Shown: one piece after another, positions 1 to 10,625 of the stretch
Layout of the letters: each line of letters opens with the position of its first letter
Numbering within the stretch: the first letter of the stretch is position 1
Source: Synaphobranchus kaupii
Lineage: Eukaryota; Chordata; Actinopteri; Anguilliformes; Synaphobranchidae
Length of the DNA: 64,000 nucleotides
Direction of reading: 5' to 3'
NCBI GenBank assembly: GCA_029718625.1
Contig: CM056381.1
Location: 55,112,157-55,176,156 of the forward strand
Translations under genes and position numbers: made by a program
The notes under the pieces: model-generated
What the model was told of the DNA's origin: nothing
What the model saw: the letters and a program-made list of their open reading frames with translations, nothing else
Database searches by the model: none

Positions 1-1399
1 CAATGTTTCAGTACTTTTTGCACAACTTGCTGTTCTCTAACAAGGAGCTGAACGGCAAAATTCACAACAGTTGTTTGATCCATGAATCGACTAATAAATT
101 TCCTGGTTCAATTAGAATTGGTATTTAAACAGTCCTCTTCATCATGCTGTTCACATTTTGACATCATGAGACCAAGACGACACCTAACAATTGATCAACA
201 GTACCTCGCCATTGCGAGGCTTCAAACAGGATGTTCTCAGAGGGAAGTGGCCACTGAGCTTAGAGTGTCACAGAGTGTCATCAGCAGGTTGCAACAGAGA
301 TACAGAGAGACTGGAAGAGTCACAGAAAGGCATAGAAGTGGACGTCCTTTGGCCACATCCCACACTGATGACCGCTTCATTGTGAACAGTGCCCTGCGGA
401 ACCGGATGATGAATGCCACTCAACTCCAGGCACATTTAAGGGAGGTGAGAGGCACCCAAGTGTCACGTCAGACCATTCGAAACCGTTTACATCAGCGTGG
501 TCTGCGTGCTAGACGACCTGCAAGGGTACCTGACCACACCACCAGGCACAGGCGTCATCGTCTTGCATGGGCCAGGGAGCATTTACGCTGGACGAGGGAC
601 CAGTGGGCCTCAGTGCTGTTCTCTGATGAAAGTCGATTCACGTTGAGCAGAAATGATGGCCGCCAACGATGTTGGAGACGTCAAGGAGAGCGCTATGCAT
701 CAGCCACTGTTGTCACCAGACGACCCTTTGGTGGTGGCGGTGTTACAGTGTGGGCAGGTGTGTCTAGTCAATACAGAACTGCCCTACACTTTGTGAATGG
801 TACAGTGACAAGCCCATACTACCTGAATAACATCATTAATCCAGTCATTGTGCCCCTGCATGAACAACACAGGCCTAATTTCATCTTCATGGACGACAAT
901 GCTCCAGCTCATCGAGGTCGCATCATTAGGGAAAGGCTGCTGGAGACTGGGGTACCTCAAATGGAGTGGCCTGCACTTTCTCCAGACCTGAATCCCATAG
1001 AAAACCTATGGGATCAGCTGACTCACCGTGTAGAGGCTCGTAACTCTGTACCCCCAGAACCTCAATGACCTGAGGGCCGCCCTTCAAGAAGAGTGGGATG
1101 CCATGCCTCAGCAGACAATAAGTCGACTTGTGAACAGCATGAGACGTCGTTGTCAAGCTGTAATTGATGCTCAAGGGCACATGACAAGTTATTGAGACAT
1201 TGACATTTTTGTTGTGGTATACCCACCACTGTTGTTGGCTTTTGTTTCAATAAATTGTTTGAGATGAGGAAATCACCATTGCATGCTTCTACTTAAATGC
1301 CCTACTTTCATGATACGTATAATATCACTGTAGCGTGAACTTACATTTTCCATAAATTTCACCCGAAAGCCAAATATCCCTAACTTTTTGTGAGTAGTG
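1..1399 (+). mobile_element. Tc1-like DNA transposon, left end outside window
   Basis: The body is a Tc1-type transposase gene with an AATAAA shortly after it (about 1249). The right end reads toward a terminal GTGAGTAGTG followed by TA at 1400-1401, the target dinucleotide this superfamily duplicates. The left terminal repeat is not in the window; the first bases read like the inner part of such a repeat. Family assignment follows from the DD34E transposase. The exact right boundary is inferred from the TA and the AAAGTTAGGG-type end. Confidence 0.85.
166..1195 (+). pseudogene. Tc1-like DD34E transposase, frameshifted near its C-terminus
   Basis: Cut-and-paste transposase that binds the element ends and inserts at TA. 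The ATG at 166 opens the conserved start [10 protein letters not shown]; an upstream in-frame ATG at 82 would add 28 residues without family resemblance. The order is a paired-like helix-turn-helix DNA-binding region in the first third, then the catalytic domain with [16 protein letters not shown] and [11 protein letters not shown]. The second Asp and the Glu are 34 residues apart, the Tc1 spacing. The frame breaks at a CCCCC run near 1052 and stops at 1068. The usual C-terminal segment (LRAALQEEWDAMPQQ) continues in the next frame and stops at 1193-1195. All three catalytic acids are present, so this is a young copy inactivated by one small indel, or an assembly error in the C run. Confidence 0.9.
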
Positions 1400-1410
1400 T
1401 ACGATGCGCG

Positions 1411-1812
1411 CAAAAACCATGACATAATTCAAATGAAAATGCAAAAGGTGCACATTGCGCTTTCATTGCAAGTTAATGTACGCACTTTATCTGACAATTT
1501 GAAAATGTTAATGCAAATCCATTTCACATTTAATTTTTCTCGCCCTCTACGACACAACCCTGCCATAATTTAAATGAAAATTAAAAACCACATTTGCATT
1601 AGCAGTTTCTTGTTGCAATCGCATGATCCATGACAAAAAGGAAATGATAATTCAATTCGCCATTTAACATATCGTTTTCATGCTTTTGCGGCACAAGAGT
1701 GACATAATTCAAATGCAATGGCATTGTATCCGTTTGCATTATCATTTCCGTGTGGTCACGCAAAAACCCTGCCAAAAATCCGAACTGAAAATGCAATGCA
1801 AATGCAAACTCT
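1411..1812. repeat. Imperfect AT-rich repeat modules
   Basis: A module like CGCAAAAACC-N-GACATAATTCAAATG followed by AAATGCAAA recurs in diverged form at about 1411, 1548, 1687 and 1758. The first three are about 138 bp apart. No reading frame or terminal repeat is evident. It looks like a decayed non-coding tandem repeat or an old non-autonomous element. Copies were aligned by eye only. Confidence 0.4.
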
Positions 1813-2499
1813 CAAAGCTGCCCATCAAGGCGGGGCCCTCGAAGAAAGGGGCGTTACAGGGGACTGTTCAAACCACTGAACATAATGGTTGTCTGTGATT
1901 TCGGTCCTCAGGCAGTTACCAGGCTAGATAGCGATATTTCCTTGTTCTCTGTGTTTGGGGATTATAGGCTAAATGCTATAAATTATAAACGAGGTAGCCT
2001 AAACGTTACGATGATCCTAGCCAGCCCGTTGTTCCTACTAACTTAACCTTAATAGCAGGGAGGACTTGCGTAGCCTAAGGGCAATAGATTTCCGTTCACC
2101 GGGTTGCCTTAGACAGGGCTGTGTGATAAACCAACATTGGGCTATTGCTTAGCCTATATTCCATGTCACTAAAATAAAATAAGCAGGCTATCAATAAAAT
2201 ACGTGCTTATATCTCTAATCGTGTCTGAGTGGTAGACCTATTTAAATAAAAATGATTCTGTAGCCGATGTTCTTAAAAGACTGAGCATAATGGCACTGTG
2301 CCAATACAGCTGTGTGGATAGGTTAGGCTACTGACTGTCGGAACTCACTGTATTCGCACACCCTCTAAAAAGACAAATTTTTACGTTCTCTCAATAATCA
2401 AGAGCCTATTTAAATTGAACAAATTAAAATGTTTTGTGTAAACTAGGCTACAACAGGAAAGTCAGTGTCATAGAGGCTAACCGCCTCATGTTACAGCAT
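1813..2499. other. Intergenic, no feature seen
   Basis: AT-rich single-copy-looking DNA. No reading frame, terminal repeat or splice-bounded exon stands out on either strand. Confidence 0.5.
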
Positions 2500-2673
2500 T
2501 AACCCCTTTCACACATGCAGCCTTATCCGTAAATTTTCCGGAACATTGCCAGATAGGGGTCATGTGTGAATAAGAGCCGAAGTCGAAATTCCGGAATATC
2601 CGCGCCAGCAATTTGCCGGCAAAAGACCTGGTGAGGTTTCCGTAAAAGTTCCGTATCGATGTGACGTGTGAAC

Positions 2674-3431
2674 TAGTGATGGGCATTCCGGCTCTTTTCA
2701 GTGAGTCAGATCATTTGGCTCAGCTCACCAATAAGAGCCGGCTCTTTCGGCTCCCAAACGGCTCTTCATTCAGTAGCATTTCCGGTTTTTCAAAATCGGC
2801 CAAAGTTAGCGATATTTTGACCTATGATTGGTGTTTGTGCACATCTATCACTTAAATTGTTCAAAGGAATCTTACCCTACCTTCTAATTACCAAAATAAC
2901 ATTATTTCGCATTTTGTTTGTTATAAAAACTATTTAAATAAATGTAAAAACAGTAAGACGATATTACACATGTGCATTGAAAGTAGGGCATTTTTATGTC
3001 TTGAAATAAATTGCACAATAAACACAGTGCGTAGTTGAACATTTCAAAAGAAAATAGACACTAATAAAATAGAACATAATATTGCGTCATAACAAAGAAA
3101 AATAAATAAATGCATAAAAAAATAAATGTGCAAAACTGCAGCATCAGAATAATTAAACTGACCAACAATTAAACTGGTTTTTAAATTATTATTAGCCTAA
3201 TGTTATTTTCTTATAGTGGTTTTATTTATTTTTGGCCTAAAAAATTATTCTCTTTGATTACAGATGGAACTTGAAGAAAAAAACTAATAAAAGTTCCACC
3301 AAGACCACAAGCACTTGTCTTGTGTTCATTTACAAAATAAATCGGCTCTTCAGATATGCGAGTCGGCTCCCAACGTTCACCTAAAAGAGCCGGCTCAAAA
3401 AGCCGACTCGTTCGCGAACGACACACCACTA
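2674..3431. mobile_element. hAT-type MITE with perfect 8-bp target duplication
   Basis: The element starts TAGTGATGGGCATTC and its other end, reverse complemented, starts TAGTGGTGTGTCG. It is flanked by identical GTGTGAAC at 2666-2673 and 3432-3439, the 8-bp duplication typical of hAT elements. Both subterminal regions carry repeated AGAGCCGGCTC-type words (2725-2765 and 3345-3410). The interior is AT-rich with no transposase. Part of its interior recurs at 19137-19275. Confidence 0.85.
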
Positions 3432-3588
3432 GTGTGAACAAAGCCAGAACATTACCGGATCAATCACGCCAGCCCGTGGTTTTTCGCCTGAGGGATGGTT
3501 CTAAGAGATCTGAAACGTAGTCGAAGGTTTCGCGTGACATACGGAAATGCTCCCTCCACTGCCCGTCGCCAAAATTATTAATGACACA

Positions 3589-3885
3589 CTAGACCAGAAG
3601 ACTTTGCCATGGGGTCGCTCCCGTACCCACATTCGTCTCGCCGAGCCCCATGAAAGACTCGTACAGCCTCCAGCCGCCACAGGCGATGTCTCCGGCTTTG
3701 AGCCAAGCTAAAGCGGAGTTGTTCCCGACCCGACTTATCCTGATTTTTTCGTTAAGTTTTTGTTTACGAATGGTGTTTCGTGATTGGAACAGATGTATTA
3801 TTGCCAGCGTTTGCCTCAAAAATGTATAAATAAACAAGAGTAACTGTAGTACAACTGCACACTCTGTCACTTCATCACCCGCCAT
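3589..3885 (-). other. Unrecognised 98-codon ORF inside the 2500-4030 transposon
   Basis: From ATG at 3885 the frame encodes about 98 residues, starting MAGDEVTECAVVLQLLLF, with a hydrophobic/Leu-rich stretch then basic residues. A second ATG at 3924 would extend it. I do not recognise it. By position it could be a remnant N-terminal exon of the host element's transposase, since some Harbinger proteins begin with a hydrophobic then basic segment, but no catalytic motif is visible. It may be a chance ORF. Confidence 0.25.
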
Positions 3886-4030
3886 TTTTTCAGTAGTAAG
3901 TAAACAAACGTATCCTAGCAACATAGGGTAGAGCGTTGGTTGTATGAACGCTACCAATACGGAACATTCCGGAATATTGCTGGATCAACTTTTCCGGTAA
4001 TGTTCCGTATTGCATGTGTGAAAGAGGCTA

Positions 4031-5833
4031 TTGAGATCTGGAAAGCTCCAGAGACTGTGCGAATAGCCTACCTAGTAGCTTACCAAAGACGGTGAATTGT
4101 GTTGTAGGATAGCCTATATGGTGTAACGTTATAATTAAATTTAAATATAATTAAAACAAATATTTAATCATCTGTAGCTAGGCTATGTTGCTTCATGACT
4201 AGGCTAAATATAGATTATTACAATAGCCGAGGCTACAGGTAAAATCCCCAAGGTTGATGGGCTTTGTGAGTAGGGAGATCAAAATCGGTTGTGTCATATA
4301 GGCCTATCTAAAATCTTTGGTTGTGCCCGCCGGGGTCGTTTCCCCAGTGTTTTCACCACAGAACTAGCTATATACAAACGTGGTTTTCACCAAATAAAAA
4401 ATAAGCTGTCATTTAGTTTTTACAAGTCTTTTATTGCCATCTGCTGGGTAAAGATATGAATGACAGTCCATACTACACAACATAGCCTATGCGGAATAGG
4501 CCTAATTACACAATTTTATATTTTTTATTTAATTAGCCTAGATTCTATAGACCGGTTTCTCACCAACGTCACAGTAGATGTGCGCACGCAACATTGGGGC
4601 AGAATATTCAATATTGCAAAAGAAATCAACATCAACCTGTAATTGTAGAAGCTGAAATGGATGATGAAAGACACTGGTTTGACATCGAATATCTTAGTTA
4701 CATCAACACTGAGATAGCTAAGCAGTTTGGTGTAAATATGTGTAATATTTATTCAATTTAGTAAATGTCCTGAAGTAGGCTATGTTATGCTGCCACCTCA
4801 TCATATGAATTAGGCACTCAATTGAATGAACAGCTGACCGTATAGCTGTGGTTTTGAAGCAAATTGAGTAACGTTAGGTGGGCTAACCATGACAGAGAAC
4901 ATACGCGAGAGACTATTTTGACCCAATATCAAATTACGTGAGACTATTTTGACCCAATATCAAATGACGTTAGAATTTAATACAAGTGACAGCGAACCTA
5001 GCATAATGGCTTGGTAATTAATGAGCTAACAATGTAGAAATGGACACCTACCATTTTAGTGAGTTGGCCATGAGATATAAAAAGTAAAAGGTCTTGCTGC
5101 ATGCATGGTTATATGTTCATGTCGTCAAGACAGGTCGATATTTATCACCGAGCAGCTGTTATTGCTAGTTACCTGTACCCGGTTTAACAACAGGCGCTGT
5201 GCATTATTTAGCCTACTTTAGCGTGCTATCTAATTGGGTGGACTAACCGTAATGTTAGTTTGCCAGCGTAGATGAGCTGAGGTGGGTCTTGGTCACTTTA
5301 ATTCTTTTTTTGAATACCCTGTGATTTGTGAACCAGGGGCATGTGGTCTGTCTGTGTCTAGATTAGCGTTAGCTAGCCACTGTAATGTTACTGTCTGTAT
5401 CTCTCAGGAACATTAGTTTGTTAACATTTGCTAACTGCTAGATTGCCAATGTTAATTTAGTAAAATCTAAAGAAGTAACCAGCTTATATCCACCGTATTT
5501 CCCGAAAAAGCAAGTTTCCACCAGTGAACACTTGGATAAAAGAAGTAAGATGGATAACGTTAAGAAACGTAGCTAGATAGCGCCCATTATCTGGCACGCC
5601 CGCGTTCAACCATATTTGAACTTCCTCGAGAGCTGATTTGCCAATGCAATGGTAAAAAAAGAAAACCAGTAGCTATGTCTATAACGTTATTACATTCACA
5701 ATATTAGCAAAATGTGTGTTGTTGTTGTTTTCTTAAATTCGAATTCATTGTAATCAATTAATGAAGAAGTGCCATTTTTTATATGTCCACTCGAGGGCGC
5801 GGGAGGTGAAATAATAAATCCAATGAGATGGAC
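4031..5833. other. Non-coding stretch, one weak first-exon candidate
   Basis: Mostly AT-rich with repeated TAACGTTAG-like words. No mobile element could be delimited. A short open frame from ATG 4657 (MDDERHWFDIEYLSYIN) runs toward a possible donor near 4733 (G|GTGTAA). It is preceded by a CpG-containing stretch at 4560-4600. I could not connect it to any downstream exon. Confidence 0.3.
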
Positions 5834-5838
5834 AAATG

Positions 5839-6065
5839 TGCTGTATCTAGTCTGAGTAATACAACTTACAATACTTTTAGTTAGCCGTGCTAATAAACAG
5901 AGGAATCCGGAGTATAGCTTATAGGCACGGTAGCCATTTTTAATACAGAGAACCACGTAGCCATTTTAATACAGAGAACCACGTAGCCAGCCAACAGGTG
6001 ACAACAATCAGTAGATGTAATGACACGGCTGCCCCGAGGGTGGCAGTGTATCCTAATACATAACA
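5839..6065 (-). repeat. 3' LTR of the 5839-12679 gypsy element
   Basis: 227 bp; in element orientation it starts TGTTATG and ends CAGCA (TG...CA). It contains a tandem pair of the segment around TAATACAGAGAACCACGTAG. It is followed by the 5-bp duplication AAATG. Confidence 0.9.
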
Positions 6066-6077
6066 CTCCTCCCCACT
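6066..6077 (-). promoter_or_regulatory. Polypurine tract of the gypsy element
   Basis: On the minus strand AGTGGGGAGGAG lies directly against the start of the 3' LTR, the position used to prime plus-strand DNA synthesis. Confidence 0.75.
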
Positions 6078-6330
6078 TAATGAACTTGTGGCATCCCTTA
6101 CCCCATAACAGCACTTAAAGAAAACAGGCCACTAAACATTCCTCCCCGAGTAGACTAACTACATGCGTCCCCATATGACCTAGAAAATATAAAACCAATC
6201 AATCATGTCATTATGAACACTCGAACATTATCAGTCTCTTTTCTTTTTAATATATATAATTTCTAAGGGACTTGGTCCCTGACATTACCCAGGGGATTAT
6301 TATGCCCCATTCTTCAGGGTATGTCGCTAC

Positions 6331-7860
6331 CTACAGGTTCAGACGATCAGGAGGCCGCCGGTCTCTCAGTGAATGGCGGATGGCGACCGGCATGCTGCCA
6401 GTAACCGGGGCAGGGTTTGGCGTGGAACAGGGTGACCGTTCAGTCTCGGAAACAACTGCTGGAGCGAGTCCCTGGGAAACAGGCTCCCCGGGTTCCGGGG
6501 TGTCCAAGGTGATGGTGGGCAAGGCCGGGCCGTCCAGCTTGGATGGCTCCGCACTAGCCATGGGTGGTATTTCCAGAGGTATTTCCAGAGGCGCAGTCCC
6601 TCCAGCCAGTAGCTGGTCAGTGTGTCTCTTCCAGACCAGGTCATTTGCGGTCCGGACGGTGTAAGACACAGGCCCGGTCTGTTCCAGGATGGTCGCCGGC
6701 ATCCATTTTGGTCGGTTGTTATAGTTGCGTGCCAGCACCTTGTCCCCAGCGTGGAAGGTCCTTTCTTTCGCTCTTTGCTCGCGTCTTTGGACCTGAGCTT
6801 GCTGTTTCTGATGTACAGTGTCTTTGGTCTGTGGCGGTTTTAGAAGGTCGAGGTTGGTGCGGAGCTGTCTCTTTAAGAGCAGTGCTGCAGGGGTGGCTTG
6901 CGTAGTTGCATGTGGAATATTCCGGTAGGACAGCAGGAAGCGGTTCAGCCGCTGGTGGAGAGAGCATTCTCCAGATGAGGCCTTCAGAGCGTTTTTCATG
7001 CTCTGAACAAATCTCTCAGCTAATCCGTTACTGGACGGATGATAGGGAGCCGAGCGGATGTGTTGTACTCCGTTTGCCTCCAGGAATCTCTCGAACTCGT
7101 GTGACACAAACTGGGGCCCGTTATCACTCACCAGCTGCTCTGGAAAACCGAATCGACTGAACACTTCACCGAGTCTCTCTATGGTCTTCTCGGCTGTGGT
7201 CGCTCTCATGATGGCCACTTCCGGCCATTTACTGTGGGCGTCTACCACCACCAGGAACATCCTTTCCTCCAACGGACCAGCAAAGTCCACATGAACACGC
7301 TGCCACGGTGCCTCTGGCCAGTCCCACGGGTGGAGCGGGGCAGGCTGTGGCATGCAGCGGACTTGTTGACATGATGTACATGCTCTGACTGTCTCTTCGA
7401 TCTGTCCGTCAAGGCCCGGCCACCAAAAGTAGCTCCTGGCGAGCTCCTTCATGCGGACCATTCCACAGTGTCCTTCATGTAGCTGTTGCAGTAGCTTGCT
7501 TTGCAGCCCTGGGGGAATGATTACTCTGCGTCCCCATAGAACACATCCTGCCTGCACTGAGAGCTCATTTCTTCTTGTGAGGTAGGGTTTGAGCTCGGGG
7601 AGATCCGAATGACCTCCGTTGACCACCACGTCCATCAGCTTGGCTAGTACAGGGTCATTCCGGGTGTGTTTCTTTACTTGGGCAGCAGTGATGGGAGCTT
7701 CCTCCACTTCCCTGAAATAGAAAATGCCCGCCCTGGACGGTTCTGCCCTGTCTACAGGCAGGGGTAGCCTTGAGAGGCCGTCGGCGTTTGCGTGCAGCTC
7801 CACCTTGCGATATCTGATCTCGTAGTTATGGGCAGACAACAGTAGAGCCCACCTTTGCAT
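6331..7860 (-). pseudogene. Gypsy integrase region (pol C-terminal half)
   Basis: About 509 residues. It opens with the RNase H-integrase linker (RYRKVELHANADGLSRLP). Then comes the zinc-binding part (HEGHCG ... CTSCQQV), then the catalytic core with VDFAGPL, SDNGPQF and NGLAERF. The second Asp and the Glu are 35 residues apart (DD35E). The C-terminal DNA-binding region contains the WKRHTDQLL-type strand. Catalytic residues are intact. The frame is offset by one small indel from the RT-RNase H frame in the 7826-7860 overlap, so no complete pol is made without recoding. The tail after about residue 430 is Pro/Ser-rich. Confidence 0.9.
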
Positions 7861-9115
7861 CCGTCCGGCCGCTAGGAATGCCAGTGTGGGACCCGAAGAT
7901 CGTGGTCAGGGGACGGTGGTCTGTCAGGAGAATGAACTTTCTCCCGAAGAGGTATTGGTGAAACTTCCTGACCCCAAAAACAATCCCCAGTGCCTCTCTT
8001 TCTATTTGTGCATAGTTGCTCTCGGCGTGGCTGAGGGTGCGGGAAGCGAACGCGATAGGTCGTTCTTCCCCGTTTGGCAAGATGTGAGAGATAACTGCCC
8101 CCACCCCATACGGGGAAGCATCACATGCGAGTTGTATGGGCAGTGCGGGGTCGAAGTGTGTTAGGACATCCGACTCTAGCAGCGCTTTCTTCGTTTGGAC
8201 GAATGCAGCCTCACATTGCGGCGTCCATTGCCAGGCACTTCCATGACACAAGAGTTGGTGCAGAGGTCTCAGCTGGGAAGACAGGTTCGGAATGAACTTT
8301 CCGTAGTAATTGAGGAGCCCCAGATAGGAGCGTAGCTGGCTCACGTTCTGCGGCGCTGGTGCTTCCATGATTGCCTTGGTTTTGGATGGTGCCTTATGCA
8401 GGCCTTCAGAGTCGATCACGTGTCCCAGATACTCCACCGAGGACTGGAAAAACTCGCACTTGGACCTGCGGACCCTCAGTCCATACTCCTCCAGTCGTTG
8501 CAGTGTGGCGTTCAGGTTCTGCAGGTGCTCTTCCTCCGTTTCCCCAGTGATAAGTATGTCATCTAAATAACACTGGAATCCCTCTAATCCACCCAGGATC
8601 CGATCCATCGCACGCTGGAAGACAGCAGGGGCAGAGGTTATTCCGAAGGGCAGCCTGCAGTACCGGTAGAGGCCCTTGTGAGTTACTATGGTGAGCAGCT
8701 CTCTTGACTTCACATCGACCTGCATCTGGAGGTAGGCTTGGCTGAGGTCAATTTTGCTGAATTTCTGTCCTCCCGCTAAGCCAGCGAACAGGTCCTCAAT
8801 GCGGGGAAGCGGGTAGTGCTCCGCCTCCAGCACTGGGTTTACGGAGACTTTGAAATCTCCGCAGATCCTCACCGAGTTATCCTTCTTTATGACTGGTACG
8901 ATGGGAGTGGCCCATTCGCTCCGACTGACGGGCTCCAGCACTCCACTTTTCACCAGGGATTCTAACTCGGCCTCCACTTTCGGCTTGATGGCGTAGGGAA
9001 CTTGTCTTGCTCTCAGGAACTTTGGTCTGCTGTCAGACTTGATGTTCAGTTTGACTGTAATGTCCCTCATTGTTCCGAGTTCCTCTTTAAACACCTCCGC
9101 ATGTTTATGCAGCAC
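7826..9115 (-). pseudogene. Gypsy reverse transcriptase and RNase H
   Basis: About 429 residues. RT motifs in order: the SEWATPIVPVIKKD region, FSKIDLSQAYLQ, LPFGITSAPAVFQ and the active site YLDDILIT. RNase H follows with ACDASPYGVG, EREALGIVFG and LLTDHRPL, giving the expected acidic residues. The upstream join to protease lacks the residues usually found between the SWLEEL end of protease and the HAEVFKEELG start of RT and also shifts frame. The downstream join to integrase is a one-base-type frameshift near 7840. All RT and RNase H catalytic positions are present. Confidence 0.92.
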
Positions 9116-10262
9116 TGTCGTTGAGTTCCTCTAGCCACGAACGGCCCAGCAGAGATGTTAAGTTCCCCTCAACTACGTACAGCGGTAGTTTAGCTGTTTG
9201 CCCATTCACCTGGACATTAACATAAATGACTCCCTTGGTTGGCACGGTCTCACCGGTGTAGGTTTTTAGTTTGAGACTGGTTGGCTGTAGTGGAAGGTGT
9301 TGTAGGGTTTCTTTGTACACGGTAGAGGACACCAGGGAGACTGCTGCACCCGTGTCGATCTCCATGCGCACTGGTCTTCCCTCCAGCAGTGGACTTTCCC
9401 AGTATCCCCCTGGTCCTCCTTTCACAGACAGAATACACACATCTGCCTCATCTGATGAGCTATTCGGTTTTGCGATAACGTTAGTGTCACCAGGCTGTAC
9501 ACTGTGTACAGACTGTCTCTTTTGAAACCTGGGCTTTTGCTTCTGATTGTCCCGTCTTGGATTGTTATTAGTTCTCTTACTTCTATAGACTCGTTCTATA
9601 TGACCTATACGTCCACAATTTCTGCACTCTACATCTTTAGTCCAGCAGTCAGCCCTGGAATGTCCTGTCCTGTCGCATCCGTAACATCTGCCCTGTGCTT
9701 CCTTCTCATCAGTGGAGACCTTGTGCAATTTCCCCCCTCCACTGAGCTGCTGAGCCTCCCTGGCCGCTAGTTCCATGGACGCACTCACCTCGATAGCTTT
9801 CTCTAAGGTGAGTGCACTTTCAGTGAGAAGGCGTTTCTGTGTACCTGCACTCTTTAGGCCGCACACCAGCCTGTCCCGTAGGGAGAGGTTCAGTACATCA
9901 TTGAACTCACAGTGCTCTGCAAGCTTTCTCAGCGCAGCTACAAACATTGACACAGTCTCCCCTTCCTCTTGGTTTCTGTTATAGAAGCGAAACCGCTCCG
10001 CAATCACCAGGGGCTTGGGTGAGAAGTGAGCTGCCAGGGTGGTCACTATACTATCATAGCTCTTGCTACCAGGCTTGTCCGGCTGGACCAGGGCACGTAA
10101 CAAATTATATGCTTTAGGTCCCATCACACTTAAGAACGTCGGCACCAGCTTATCCTCCCCAATGCCATTAGCTGTAGCAAAGTACCCAAAACGTTCTGCA
10201 TAGGAGTTCCACTGCTCCGTATTTTCATCAAATGCTCCAATACTTCCAATTATTCCTGCCAT
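9105..10262 (-). CDS. Gypsy gag-protease polyprotein
   Basis: 385 residues from a true ATG at 10262. The N-terminal two thirds are a capsid-like gag (FDENTEQWNSYAERF; RFYNRNQEEGETVSMFV). Next are two zinc knuckles: the first is complete (CYGCDRTGHSRADC). The second, CRNCGRIGHIERVY, has Tyr where the last Cys should be, which should weaken zinc binding. A retropepsin-like protease follows with active-site DTGA and the LLGRSWLEEL end. It overlaps the RT frame by 11 bp. Gag packages the RNA and protease processes the polyprotein. Confidence 0.9.
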   Translation of the reverse strand: MAGIIGSIGAFDENTEQWNSYAERFGYFATANGIGEDKLVPTFLSVMGPKAYNLLRALVQPDKPGSKSYDSIVTTLAAHFSPKPLVIAERFRFYNRNQEEGETVSMFVAALRKLAEHCEFNDVLNLSLRDRLVCGLKSAGTQKRLLTESALTLEKAIEVSASMELAAREAQQLSGGGKLHKVSTDEKEAQGRCYGCDRTGHSRADCWTKDVECRNCGRIGHIERVYRSKRTNNNPRRDNQKQKPRFQKRQSVHSVQPGDTNVIAKPNSSSDEADVCILSVKGGPGGYWESPLLEGRPVRMEIDTGAAVSLVSSTVYKETLQHLPLQPTSLKLKTYTGETVPTKGVIYVNVQVNGQTAKLPLYVVEGNLTSLLGRSWLEELNDSAA

Positions 10263-10452
10263 TTTAGCTTCTCCGACTGCTTATTGGGGATTACTCACGC
10301 TTCTTTGTCCACTAGAGTCACTGGTTTCGCTGCCGTCACTCTCCGACATGAACGATGGCTAGTAGCACTCCCGCTAATCCGTTAGCCTTCAGCACACCCA
10401 CTACAGTCTGCCCCAAACGTTTCCAAACGAGTGTGGACACACACGCAGAGCT

Positions 10453-10470
10453 CGTAGTACCTCGTCGCCA
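10453..10470 (-). promoter_or_regulatory. Primer-binding site of the gypsy element
   Basis: Reading on the minus strand, TGGCGACGAGG begins two bases after the end of the 5' LTR. Starting TGG, it fits pairing to the CCA end of a tRNA. The tRNA was not identified. Confidence 0.65.
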
Positions 10471-10625
10471 GTTGCTGTATCTAGTCTGAGTAATACAACT
10501 TACAATACTTTTAGTTAGCCGTGCTAATAAACAGAGGAATCCGGAGTATAGCTTATAGGCACGGTAGCCATTTTTAATACAGAGAACCACGTAGCCATTT
10601 TAATACAGAGAACCACGTAGCCAGC

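Larger units (their letters stand above)
2500..4030. mobile_element. DNA transposon with ~20-bp terminal inverted repeats, carrying a nested MITE
   Basis: The left end reads TAACCCCTTTCACACATGCA. The reverse complement of the right end reads TAGCCTCTTTCACACATGCA, 18 of 20 identical. Subterminal regions on both sides are rich in TTCCGGAA-like words (about 2530-2650 and 3440-3480, 3960-4010), as in non-autonomous elements with repeated transposase sites. No clean target duplication was found: TTAA is present on the left but not on the right. The superfamily is therefore open, with PIF/Harbinger or a TTAA family both possible. A separate hAT-type element at 2674-3431 sits inside. Confidence 0.65.

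Noticed and set aside
3589..3957. A host gene exon in the 2500-4030 transposon
   Set aside because: No splice partners or family match; kept only as an unrecognised ORF.
6272..7160. Plus-strand ORFs over the gypsy integrase
   Set aside because: Shadows of the minus-strand integrase with its DD35E motifs.
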